Positions 13,727 through 23,917 of a stretch of 64,000 nucleotides of DNA are shown piece after piece (position 1 is the stretch's first letter; the number at the start of each line of letters is the position of its first letter). The stretch comes from Stercorarius parasiticus (taxonomy: Eukaryota > Chordata > Aves > Charadriiformes > Stercorariidae). Under the pieces are notes generated by a model that was not told the DNA's origin, made no database searches, and was given only the letters and a program-made list of their open reading frames with translations. The position numbers were made by a program, and so were the translations under genes. The DNA is taken from NCBI GenBank assembly GCA_013396915.1, contig VWZL01000277.1, forward strand, positions 62,001 to 126,000, written 5' to 3'.

Positions 13727-16069
13727 GGCACTTACAAACTGAACTGATTTGCCAATTGATTTTCCAGACTTTCTTTTCTAAGCAAAAACTTTTACTGACT
13801 TTGCCAGAAGGATACACATTACTTTTCTACCACTTTTCACTTCCAGCATATAGTCCAAACACAGTGGGTGCCTCATGGCTGAAGACCTGAAGGGGGAGCA
13901 GAAAGAAAGGTGGGGAAAAAAATGTGAAAATCTCTTACCTTCCCATTCACACTTTTGAAAACACAACAGAAAAAAAAATAATCTCCGCACTAGGAAAGAC
14001 ATTCACAGCCCACCTTAGTCTGAAGGCAATGTTTGCCTCACAGCATGAGGGAACACTGGCAACATTCATTTACTCTTGCTGCTTTTGATCCACCATCCAC
14101 GAAGGTTTGTTAGAAGCTTTTTTTCTCTCCAATGCACTATTTTAAATCGCTGCCACTGCTTTGTCCAATTCCAACAGATCACACCTAGAGGAGAAGTTAT
14201 ACTTTTAAATCCCTCTATACCAGTAGAAATAAGATTAATTTTACAGTAAATTTTTCAAATAATCCAAAACTTAAGTGACCACACGTGCCAGCTGATTTCT
14301 CTCAGTTTCTTGAAGCTGGTTCTCTCCTATGGGAGAGAGAATCATTCAAGGCTTTCTTCCTCCTTGGTGGTAAGGAAGTTTTGTATCCCACACTGTTTTA
14401 TGAGAAGTTCTGTTGAATTTATATCACAAAAATAACATATTTCAGGATGAGATAAACCAGCTGTGCCAAGATCCGAATATTGTCCTCATCAACACTGTGA
14501 AGTGAATTCAAAGGGTGATCTTTTCAACCTATAGCATTGATGGCCTGCAAAGCCAGCATATGTGACAGCCTGACACTTCACTTGTCCTTGTTTCTGTTGG
14601 GAATCCCTTGCTCCTGCAGGAGTGCCTGCAGGACTGCTTCCAGTTCAAAACAAAATAAAAAAGAGGAAAAAATTAATTTCATTACCTCAGTTTATCCTGC
14701 AACCTTACAGATGGGTATTTGTCTGCAAGTACATGTCAGCACTACTGACAGATTAAAACATGTTAGGACAGTTAGGTCATTAAACAAATTTTCTAGTATA
14801 TGCAAGGACCTATAGCCTTACCTTATAGTCAGTCCACTCGTATTTTAAAAGAGTTATCAGGAAGGGAGAGAAGGTGGGTGTAGTTTAGTTGTATTTTAAG
14901 TTCTGGAAAACAAGAGAACCATTAAAAATGGCTTCTAATTCTTCTCAGCTGTTTCCAGTATTGTGAGGTGCATCCCTCTCAAAAAGGCTAAGTTGAACTA
15001 GGAGTGAAAGAATATGTGTTATCATAAGAAACAGAGTTGATTTCAGAAATGTTAAAACTCAAACTTGTGTTGAAAGTCACACTTGTTTTCGTATATCCAG
15101 CAGAATTTTATTTCAGTTTATTGCTTCCTTACCTTATTTGACTGTCAAGAATATATTTAATAATTTTAAATCAAATGAGAATTTATATTTGGTAAAATTA
15201 AGCAACATCAGTAAGTGTTGAAATGATAAAGCATTGGATGTTGGTGGTAAAAAAAATAATCAAGAAAATTAAATTTTAGTTGACCCTGAATTACCTTTAA
15301 CTCACATTTTATTGTCAGTACAACAGTTTGTCCTGCATACTAAGGAATACTGGAACATCTAAAATATGACAGCAGGCAACTTCTTTGTACTGAGCAAAAG
15401 AGAAATAAAGTCCCCAAGACGGTTAAGAGCACTTTCAGACAGACAACATAAAGTGCAGTCAATCATTTTCTGGTCCTGTATTTCAGTTCCAGAAACTTAA
15501 AAGCCTCTCACATTTACCTAACTTATGTACCATAACACTTCCCTGCTATGTTTTATGAACAAAGATCTTTCTTATACAGATGAGCATCACAATTTGGCAT
15601 GCAGGATGAGACATTTTTGAAGGCTGAACTACTCAGTTTAATACCACTACCCCCATTAATGCTCTTCAAGTGGGTCTGAGCGACTGTTTTTGTATCTTTT
15701 TTCTCCACCTTTTTATCTAAGGAAAAAGCTACATATGCTGTTGCAAACTGAATCTGGGGTAATAAAAAACAGCAGCATATACAGAAGTGTTTATGCTGCA
15801 ATAAAACTATCATTCATGCATACAGAATCATAGAATCATTTAGGTTGGAAGAGACCTTTAAGATCATCTAGTCCAACCGTTAACCTAACATTGCCAAGTT
15901 ACCACTAAACCGTGTCCCTCGGCACTACATCTACATATCTTTTAAATACCTCCATCCATCAACTGGATTTAACTCCATAGACCGCTATTCTTTGGGCCTA
16001 GCCCTCTGGACAGTTTTTCACTCAGTGAAGAATACCCCCATACAAGGCAGTTTCTTCAGGAGAATGCTG

Positions 16070-16489
16070 TTAGAAAACAGTGCCAAAGGCTTTATGGAAG
16101 TCTAGACAGACAGCATTCACAGCCTTTCTCTCATGCAGTAAGTGGGTCACCTTGTCACAGGAGGAAATCAAGTTAGTCAAGCAGGACCTGCCTTTCATAA
16201 ACCCATGCTGACTGGGCCTGATCATTTGGTTGTCTTCTATGTGCCACATGACGGCACTCAAGATGGTCTGCTCCATAACCTTGTGCAGCACCGAGGTAAG
16301 TCTGACAGGCTTGTAATTCCCCAGATCCTCCTTGCGGCACTTTTTGTAGTCGGGCATCACATTTGCTAGCTTCCAGTCAACTGGGAACTCCACAGTTAGC
16401 CAGGACTGCTGATAAATGGTGGAACGTGGCTTGGAGAGCAATTCCCCCAGCTCCCCGAGAACCCTTGCGTGGATGTCATCTGGTCCCAT
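16070..16489 (-). pseudogene. CR1 ORF2 fragment, N-terminal part of reverse transcriptase
   Basis: A 139-residue open stretch matches the CR1 reverse transcriptase from the segment corresponding to GPDGIHPRVLREL, through LTSVLHKVMEQ and the QHGFMKGRSCLTNL motif, to motif A, seen here as LDFHKAFGTVF. The last Asp of the usual FSKAFD motif is replaced by Gly. The frame ends where the internal deletion of the element begins, so the palm catalytic Asp-Asp pair and the thumb are absent. The start is not a true initiator, since ORF2 begins upstream near 17.7 kb. It cannot make active enzyme. Confidence 0.88.
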
Positions 16490-16754
16490 AGACTTGTGTG
16501 TGTCTAAGTGGTGTAGTAGCTCACCTTTTGTTGTTAATGCATTTATGGAAACATTTTTTATTTTCTTTTACAGCAGTAGCCAGATTAAGTTCTGGTTGGG
16601 CTTTGGCCCTTCGATTTTGCTCCCTGCAGAGCCTCACAAAATCTTTGTAGTCTTCCTGAATGGCCTGCCCCTTCTTCCATAGGCCATATACTTTCCTTTT
16701 CTTCCTGAGTTCCAGACAAAGTCCTCAGTTTAGCCAGGCCAGTCTTCTTCCCTA

Positions 16755-17336
16755 CTAGCTCACTTTACAGCTCATGGGGACAGTCAGCTCTGACACCCTT
16801 AAGATCTCCTTGAAGAATGTCCAGCCTTCCTGGACTCCTTTGCCTTTTAGGACTGCCTCCCAAGGGACTCTGTCTACCAGTCTTCTAAACAGGTTAAAAT
16901 CTGCCCTCTGGAAGTCCAATGCGTCAGTTAAACTAACACCCCTCCTTACTCCTCCAAGAATTGAAAACTCTGTCATTTCATTATCACTATGCCCAAGACA
17001 GCCCCCAACCTTCACACCACCCACAAGTCTTTCTCTGTTTGCGAACAACAGGTCTAGCAGGGCGCCTTCCCTAGTTGGCTCACTCATCAGCTGTGTCAGG
17101 AAGTTATCATCTTCCAAACATTTGAGGAACCTCCTAGGCTGTTTCCTCTCTGCTGTATTGTATTTCCAGCAGAAATCTGGTAAGTTGAAGCCCCCCACGA
17201 GAACAAGGGCAGGCGGTTGTGAGTTTTCTCCCAGCTGCTTATAGAATATCTCATCTGCCTCTTGATCCTGGTTGGGCAGTTTATAAAAGATTTCCACCAT
17301 GTTATCTGCCTTGTTGGCCTTGCCTCTGATTCTCAC
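16755..17336 (-). pseudogene. CR1 ORF2 fragment, apurinic-like endonuclease domain
   Basis: A 193-residue open frame covers the C-terminal two thirds of the APE-type endonuclease that nicks target DNA for CR1. Family landmarks are in order: YKLPNQDQEADEIFYKQL (about 18-35), the GDFN motif seen here as GGFN (48-51), EPTREGALLDLLFAN (86-100), and the SDH motif seen here as SDN (117-119). Two catalytic positions, Asp to Gly and His to Asn, are therefore changed, which would be expected to abolish nicking even without the other breaks. Upstream the frame is interrupted near 17337, where the N-terminal endonuclease part continues in another frame. Confidence 0.9.
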
Positions 17337-17765
17337 TCATAAACACTCAATCCTTTCATCACTATCATTAAGCTCAAGACAATCAAAACACTCCCTAAAA
17401 TACAGGGCCACTCCATGGCCTTCCCTTCCTTGCCTATCCCTTCTGAAGAGTTTATAGCCATCCAATGCAGCACTCCAGTTGTGCATAACATCCCACTATG
17501 TTTCTGTGATGGTGACTTTATCATAGTTTTCCCGCTGTACGATTGTTGCCAGGTCCTCCTGTTTGTTGCCCACAGTGTAGCATTGGTGTAGATGCACTTC
17601 AGTTAGGCTATTGATCCCGTCACCTTTTGGGAGAGAGAAGCCCTAATTCCTACCTGACCATTCCGAGGCACTTGCGTGATTTCAAGCTCATCAATATGCT
17701 TTCTGTCTTTGCTATTGCATGGCACTCCATCCCCTACCTCTACTGCGATGGCAGACTGAAGAACC

Positions 17766-18047
17766 TCAGCTAGCACATTGTCCCACAACCATTGATGTTC
17801 TGTCCCCATGCTTGTCTCTAGCAAACCTGGTTTTATCGCTTTCCCCATTCAACTTTAGTTTAAAGCTATTTTGATGAGCCCTGCCAACTTCTGTGCAAAA
17901 ATATTTTTCCCCTCTTTGAGACAGGTGTAACCCATCTGTCAGGCCTGGTGTTGTGTAAACCGGCCAACGATCAAAAAACCTGCATGTATCTCCCTCACAG
18001 CCTTTCACTCTCAGCTGGCTGCTCCCTTCTGAGTATCTTCTCTTCAA
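17766..18047 (-). pseudogene. CR1 ORF1 C-terminal fragment (esterase-like) running into the ORF2 leader
   Basis: The translated stretch holds RWPVYTTPGLTDGLHLSQRG at about residues 27-46. In CR1 this is the end of ORF1, which carries an SGNH-type esterase domain. The Asp38...His41 pair of TDGLHLS fits the block V Asp-x-x-His of that superfamily. The following text leads toward the ORF1/ORF2 junction. The rest of ORF1, including its nucleophile block and N-terminal zinc-finger region, is missing because the element is 5'-truncated at about 18.08 kb. The assignment to CR1 ORF1 is firm. The esterase reading rests on published family knowledge, not on this fragment alone. Confidence 0.75.
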
Positions 18048-18078
18048 GAGATCAAACAGCCATGACCCTGCCAGCCAT

Positions 18079-21000
18079 GCATCTTTATGTGGAACACCAT
18101 GTTTACATGAAGCATAGGACTATCAGTGTATACAATACCTCTAAGTACCTATGCAACATCATGTTTTCTGCCCAGTTGATTAATATACTCATTAGTGCAC
18201 CTGTGTATTCAACCATAACATCAGCTCAAGAACAGATGGAGTTCCTGTGCCAGCATCTTATGTGTCTTTTTAAACAAATTTTCTAGGCAATCATTTTGTT
18301 CTCTAAAAATAAACTTAAATTTCTTTGCATATTCATGTAATGGTGTTACATAGTGCCCTGGAACCCATAAAAGCTGAAAAATAAGTGTCAAAATTTCACA
18401 AACTGATCTTTTGTAGATCACTGACTGACAGCGAAGGCCTTGGTTTCTTGTAATGTTCAACAGAACAGTTTTGTCTTCCTTGCCTTTGGCTTTTTAAACC
18501 AAGATTTTATGGAACAGCCCCTGTGCTCTGCAGACCACACCGCACCTCCAGAACCATCCCTTGGTGATTTACAGGAGGGCAGGGCTGCTTTCATATAGCC
18601 CTGTTCACAAATAGATGACATATGAATTTAAAATAAACAGAAAAAACTGTACTACACATACAAACTTTGAAAAGATACATAGCTAGTAATATATAGTAAG
18701 ACTACTCTACAAACTCCACTCTAGCCTAAGTAGTTTATTTCATTTTGAGATCCACACTTAGACAGAAAACATCCCTTCATTCAGTTTTACATCCTTTTCT
18801 TTATACATTTAATTAATTTTTAGAAGCAGATACTGGTTTTCTTTTTTTTTTTTTTTTTCCCCCCAAAGGTTTGCACAAAGGAGCTGGGTGGGTAGCTTAA
18901 GGGAAAGAAAAAAAAGAAACAGGGAAGATGGGCTACATTTCTGAGTCTGTCCTGCAAGATGACTCACTCCAATTATTATCTAGACAATAAATACTGTTTT
19001 ATGAAAGCATAAAAAAGGAGCATTTTATCTGTATACACCTGCTATTCTGGATTCACATTTCAATAGACTATGTTAGTACTCAGATTTTTATGGAACTCTC
19101 CGGAAGCACTGTACTATTACTGCTAATCATTTTTTTTTCCTCTGCAATTTATTAGGAATTACAGGATATGTGGATTTTGGGTGATTAAGAATAATTGCCC
19201 AGCTTTTCAATGTTGTATGGCATTCTTAAAAGGTGATTCAGGGGTAATATCAATAGAAATTAATTTAAGACCATGACATGCTGATGACTTGTATTGAAAT
19301 GAGCAAATATATTTGTATCTTTTTTTTAAATTTAGGATGAGATTAACAGAGTAGAAATTAATTAATGAGTACATTATGCTTTCTGAATGCATTGTCTCCA
19401 ATCTCCATATTCAAGTTATCACAAATGCTTTTTAAAGTATAACCATATCCCATCACTCTAAAAAGTTAAGAGTACAGAAACAATTCTAAAAATATTTCAT
19501 ACACCTCTTTCGTACTAGCAAGGAACATATATGAAAAATTGTTCTTCCTTTTAGGTAGATATTGAGTTGGAAAGGTTATCAGATAAAATACATAAAACAA
19601 TTGATGCAAGACTAATACTAATTCTGAATAATGAAAAGCATTCTTGAGAACCTGTAGTACATTGTGAAGTACATAAATTATTTTCTTCTCACAGAGAAAG
19701 ATAAAGATTTCACTTAGAAAGTGATATGGAAGGAGCATTTGCTTAATTGCGTCGTGCTTACATATAACCATCAACCTTCTGTAAGAGGTGGTCATAAATG
19801 TCTCAGCAGCCGTTTTAGAAAGGTATTCCAAAGAGCAATTTCCAGAAAGTAATTAACTGGAATCACTCTAGAGCCTGATGCAATAGAGAATTATATCTGT
19901 CACAACCCACTACAATAGTACATGCTTCAAGAAAACCATATTTAGTCTCCCTCTTTCCTGAAAAACCTTACAGATAAGAACACTTATCTGATGTTTAAAA
20001 ATACATATAAAAATAATCATTCATAAGACTATATGTAAGGTCGAGAAATGAGAAAGGCAGCACTCAGAACTTGAGCACTGAGAAGAGCCACAGTTTGTGT
20101 CAGCACAGGAAAATCTACACAGAAATTATTTGCGTGTTAAAGTCACACAGGTGCACAACATTTTAATTTCAGATTCACATTATTACTCCCATCGTTTCAA
20201 AAGAGACATGTAAATTCATGAACCCTCCTATTCCATTAAAAGAGTGGAAAAAGGGGGTTTTACTATTATTTGAAAAAAGTTTGGTACTCTATTACAGGCA
20301 GAAAGGAACTTACACCTCTACTTTCACTTCTGAAGACAAAAAAATATATAGCATACAAAGCCAGATCGCATAACTCAGATAGCATAGAGATTTTCATTTC
20401 TTCTTTTAATAGTGCCCCTCAATATACTGAAATAACTACAAGACAAACTCTAAACCAAACCAGTAACGCATCACTTGGATCTGAGGTGGTTGAAACCGCC
20501 AATCCACTTCAGGCCATACACTCTTAATCAGTTATGTTGCTAGTGGAGAAACAGAAAAACAAGCAGTTAAGGAAAAATGTAAGTTATAAAACTCTACAAT
20601 ACTATTATTTTACTATCTACCCACTACTTTTCATCTTCAGCTTTCATGTTTCAAGTTACATCCATTTAATAAGTTAACTGCCATTAAAATGCTAGACACA
20701 TTAGGCCAAAACCTACAAGGAAAGATTTCACCTCTTCTTGCTCAAAAGATGGAACCAGATCTGGACTAGTCAAGCCTTAGCCTCCATAAACTGTACCCAT
20801 GCACCAGGTAGGTTTCTTCAGAAATAGGACCTACATGATACAGATGTCTTGGGGGTTTAAGTAAAGTTCAGAATACAGACACTGAAGTTAAAAAATGCCA
20901 ATTTTTTAATAGAAAAATGAGAAAATCCTCACCAGTGCATTAATAAAAAAAATATACTTTTAGGATTACAATATTCTTTAACTAAACAGGACTTTGAAAA

Positions 21001-21384
21001 GCCTATTTTAGGATTCTTGGGGGATACAGTGTACTTAAAGCACCACTACAAGACTACATTAATATACTGTACCTTCTAACTTTGGCATTAATAAATATAA
21101 TATGCCTATAAAAGTCTCTTCAATTTAAAAATTGTTAGTTCCATACCTCTCGTGGTAACTTGATTGCAGTCACTGATATTGCTCACAGGCTTCAATCTGC
21201 AGGCACAGTCAGAAGACAGCTTAACCCCAAGAATAGAGTGAGAAGCAAAGGTAGGACATGAAATGCAGTTTTAACTGTTAGGATAAAACCATCCTAAAGT
21301 ATGTATATCAAAGATTAGGGACCAGATGAAAAAATTACTTACATCAGTCCTTGTGCCTCCCAAGAGGTCTAGTGAAACAGAACC
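18079..21384. other. Unassigned AT-rich DNA
   Basis: No gene or named repeat is recognised. A 17-T tract followed by six C lies at 18842-18864. The 121-codon minus frame at 19466-19831 is rich in Leu, Phe and Tyr, as expected from AT-rich DNA, and shows no known domain. Confidence 0.55.
18842..18864. repeat. T17-C6 homopolymer pair
   Basis: A run of 17 T directly followed by six C. Such tracts are length-unstable. Confidence 0.85.
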
Positions 21385-22038
21385 GCCAACAGCCAGCTGC
21401 ACATCAGCCAGCAGCGTGTCCAGGTGACCTATAAGGCCAACAGCATCCTGGCTTGTATCAGGAACAGTGTGGTGAGTAGGACTAGGGAAGTGATTGTCCC
21501 CTCTACTCGGCACTGGTGACACTGCACCTTGAATACTGTGTCCAGTTTTGGGCCCCTCAATACAAGAAAGACATTGAGATTCTGGAGCATGTCCAAAGAA
21601 GAGCAACAAAGCTGGTAAAGAGCCTAGAGCACAAGCCTTATGAGAAGCAGCTGAAAGAACTGGGGTTGTTTAGCCTGGAGAAAAGGAGGCTGAGAGGAGA
21701 CCTTATTGCTCTCTACAACCACCTGAAAGGAGGTTGTATCAAGGTGGGTGTTGGTCTCTTCTCCCAAGATAGAAGCAATAGGACAAGAGGAAATGGCCTC
21801 AAGTTGCACCAGGGGTGGCTTAGACTGGATATTAGGAAAAATTTCTTCACTGAATGGGTTTTCAGCATTGGAACAGATTGCCCAGGAAAGTGGTTGAGTC
21901 ACCATCCCATATTTAAAAGACAGGTAGAAGTGGCACTTAGGGACATGGTTTAGTGGTATACCGGCAGTGTTACGTTGATGGCTGGACTAGATGATCTTAA
22001 AGGTCTTTTCCAACCTAAATGATTCTATGATTCTATGA
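21385..22038 (+). mobile_element. CR1 3'-terminal copy
   Basis: A 5'-truncated CR1 in plus orientation holds the last part of ORF2 and the 3' end. Translated text runs from [21 protein letters not shown] (about 21.44 kb) through [21 protein letters not shown] and [20 protein letters not shown] to the C-terminal VEVALRDMV. The frame shifts once near 21516. The 3' end is classic: GATGATC-type text followed by two ATTCTATG octamers ending at about 22038. It contains no catalytic domain. Its 3' end faces that of the minus-strand CR1 that begins at 22221. Confidence 0.92.
21516..21953 (+). pseudogene. CR1 ORF2 C-terminal fragment
   Basis: A 145-codon open stretch matches the C-terminal end of CR1 ORF2, downstream of the reverse transcriptase palm. 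Landmarks are [16 protein letters not shown] (4-19), the [21 protein letters not shown] block (53-73), and the terminal [11 protein letters not shown] ending at the natural ORF2 stop. The apparent start is internal. Compared with other copies this segment is well kept apart from the upstream frameshift. Confidence 0.88.
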
Positions 22039-22322
22039 AAATTCCCAGTGCTTTAGGACAATCAAGTCTGGATAATATATAAGGACTTTAGATCTCCATT
22101 TGAGAAGCTGTACAAAGTGGCAACATACATAATGTATAAAATACATATTTTTTTTTTTATGTCACCTTTTCTTTGCATTCAGGTAGTCTATTACAAGTAA
22201 AAGAAGTAATGCAAGCAGTATCATAGAATCATAGAATTGCAAGGGACCTCTGGAGATCATCTAGTCCAACCCCCCTGCCAGAGCAGGGTCGTCTAGAGCA
22301 GGTTGCACAGGAACACGTCCAG

Positions 22323-22892
22323 TCAGGTTTTGAATGTCTCCAGAGATGAAGACTCCACCACCGCTCTGGGCAGCCTGTGCCAGTGCTCTACCACACTCAA
22401 AATAAAGAAGTTCCTCCTCATGTTTAGGTGGAACTTCCTATGCTCAAGTTTGTGCCCATTATCTCTTGTCCTGTCACTGGGCACCACTGAAAAGAGCCTG
22501 GCCCCGTCCTCCTGACACCCACCCTTTAAGTATTTATAAGCATTGGTAAGGTCCCCTCTCAGTCTTCTTTTTTCCAGACTGAAGAGACCCAAATCCCTCA
22601 ACCTTTCTTCATAAGAGAGGTGTTCCAATCCCCTCATCATCTTCATAGGCCTTTGCTGTACCCTCTCCAGCAGTTCCCTGTCCTTCTTGAACTGGGGAGC
22701 CCAGAACTGGACACAGTACTCCAGGTGCGGCCTCACCACGGCAGAGTAGAGGGGGAGGATGACCTCCCTCAACCTGCTGGACACACTCTTCTTGATGCAC
22801 CCCAGGACGCCATTGGTCTTCTTGGCCACAAGGGCACATGGCTGGCTCATGGTCATCCTGTTGTCCACCAGGACTCCCAGGTCTCTTTCCAC
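22323..22892 (-). pseudogene. CR1 ORF2 C-terminal part, open up to the assembly gap
   Basis: An uninterrupted 189-codon frame begins at the gap edge with [15 protein letters not shown] and includes [17 protein letters not shown] (54-70), [14 protein letters not shown] (100-113) and the terminal [14 protein letters not shown]. It is the thumb and C-terminal part of the CR1 reverse transcriptase. Its true upstream sequence lies in the gap, so the first Met is only the first one visible. No stop or frameshift is seen, which is unusual for CR1 in this window. Confidence 0.88.
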
Positions 22893-22951
22893 NNNNNNNN
22901 NNNNNNNNNNNNNNNNNNNNNNNNNNNNNNNNNNNNNNNNNNNNNNNNNNN
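22893..22951. other. Assembly gap (59 N)
   Basis: Unknown bases inside the CR1 reverse transcriptase. Alignment to the matching part of the 33.65-kb copy (about 34.31-34.69 kb) implies about 370-380 missing bases, not 59, unless this copy also has a deletion. Confidence 0.95.
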
Positions 22952-23455
22952 GTTTTCAATCCACCCCACTGTCCATTCATCTAACCCATTCTTCCTAAGC
23001 TTCCCTATGAGGATGCTGTGGGAGACCATGTCGAATGCCTTGCTGAAGTCAAGGTAGACAACATCCACTGCCCTCCTCTCATCTATCCATCCAGTCATGC
23101 CATCATAGAAGGCTATCAGATTAGTCAGACATAATTTCCCCTTGGTGAATCCGTGTTGAGTACTTCTGATAGCTTTCTTTTCCTCCACATGCCTTGAGAT
23201 GACGCCCAGAACGAGCTGTTCCATCATCTTTCCAGGGATGGAGGTGAGGCTGACTGGGCTGTAGTTCCCCGGGTCCTCCTCCTTGCCTTTTTTGAAGACT
23301 GGAGTGACATTGGCTTTCCTCCAGTCCTCAGGCACCACACCTGTTCTCCAGGACCTTTCAAAGATGATGGAGAGCGGACCAGCAATGACATCCGCCAGCT
23401 CCCTCAGCACTCTTATACAGACATCAAGCATAAAAGTGTTAAGTCTTGAAAACAA
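22952..23455 (-). pseudogene. CR1 ORF2 fragment, fingers and motif A of reverse transcriptase
   Basis: The minus-strand frame reads VLRELADVIAGPLSIIF, NYSPVSLTSIPGKMMEQ (64-80), QHGFTKGKLCLTNLIAFYD (100-118) and motif A VYLDFSKAFDMVSHSIL (133-149) with its catalytic Asp intact, up to GWIEN at the gap. The CR1 match begins at about residue 11 (DVCIRVLREL); upstream of that the frame lies outside the element. The catalytic Asp-Asp of the palm would fall in the gap. No stop interrupts the CR1 part. Confidence 0.88.
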
Positions 23456-23862
23456 GGTTTCTCACCATATGTTTGCATAAAATCTGTCTCTGAGATACTA
23501 ACACCACTGTTAGATATGTAAGGTTTAATTGCAGTGCCATCATCTTCCTTTATGTTTTGATGGATTTATTGTTTCCTCCGTGGGAATGATCCAACCCATG
23601 CAAATACTAGGAGGAACAGCATTCTGATTCAGGAGAAATGAAAGACATTTTAGTTAAATAATTCTCCTATGCTTTTAATAAAACATTCAAAGTATTTTAA
23701 CAATGGAAAAGCAACATATGGCACTGAACGAGGGGAAAATTGTTTATTCATGCTAAGTTTAATATTTTGCTATTATGAAGGATATGATAGGTTTTCATGT
23801 AATCATTTAACACATTTTAGCCTTTCGTTTTCCTGTATCCTCTCCCATTTGGATTTCCTATT

Positions 23863-23917
23863 AGAACTGTAAAGTAAACTTTACAGTTCTCTAAAATGCT
23901 AAAGTAAAACTTTAGAG
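23863..23917. repeat. Two adjacent short hairpin-forming inverted repeats
   Basis: The first has perfect 13-base arms AGAACTGTAAAGT (23863-23875) and ACTTTACAGTTCT (23878-23890) with a 2-base spacer. The second has arms CTAAAGT (23899-23905) and ACTTTAG (23909-23915), enclosed by CTCTAAA (23889-23895) and TTTAGAG (23911-23917). The two share the AAAGTAAA...CTTTA core, so one may be a partial copy of the other. Confidence 0.85.

Larger units (their letters stand above)
8647..15821. other. Unassigned AT-rich DNA
   Basis: No gene or named transposon is recognised across about 7 kb. The part from about 12.8 to 13.6 kb is especially AT-rich and free of recognisable repeats. It could be non-coding conserved or UTR-like DNA, but nothing in the sequence alone proves that. 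Short open frames (for example 9965-10270 minus, 14537-14815 plus) have no recognisable domain. Confidence 0.5.
15824..18078 (-). mobile_element. CR1 non-LTR retrotransposon, 5'-truncated, with internal deletion
   Basis: CR1 moves by target-primed reverse transcription using an ORF2 endonuclease/reverse transcriptase. In minus-strand sense this copy runs from the end of ORF1 (about 17.85-18.08 kb), through the endonuclease domain (16755-17336) and a linker, into the fingers/palm of the reverse transcriptase (16070-16489), and finishes with the CR1 3' end beginning at the AATCATAGAATCAT octamers near 15825. Compared with the copy at 33.65 kb, about 850 bases are missing at about 15958. The 3' part of ORF2 is joined directly to the palm region, removing the catalytic Asp-Asp segment. 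Several frame breaks are present. It is dead, and most CR1 insertions are 5'-truncated like this one. Confidence 0.93.
22221..23420 (-). mobile_element. CR1 copy of a different subfamily, interrupted by an assembly gap
   Basis: In minus sense the copy starts within the reverse transcriptase (VLRELADVIAGP, about 23.4 kb), runs through motif A, is cut by an N-gap, resumes at the segment reading RDLGVLVDN, and continues to the C-terminus and the 3' end TCATAGAATCATAGAAT at 22221-22237. Its C-terminal protein ([16 protein letters not shown]) and its 3' region differ from the 15.8- and 33.6-kb copies, so it belongs to another CR1 subfamily. Both flanking frames are long and undisturbed, which suggests a younger insertion than its neighbours. 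Confidence 0.92.

Noticed and set aside
13778..13950. Minus-strand splice-like signals: CTCCCCCTTCAG acceptor before 13886 and GGGAAG-GTAAGAG donor at 13938
   Set aside because: The implied intron is only about 52 bases, shorter than normal vertebrate introns, the implied upstream exon is tiny, and the short frame matches nothing I know.
16142..17244. Plus-strand frames of 75-156 codons across the 16-17 kb CR1
   Set aside because: They are the complement of the CR1 ORF2 remnants on the minus strand and have no motif of their own.
19466..19831. 121-codon minus frame rich in Leu, Phe and Tyr
   Set aside because: Looks membrane-like only because of T-rich codons. No start context, domain or neighbouring exon signals.
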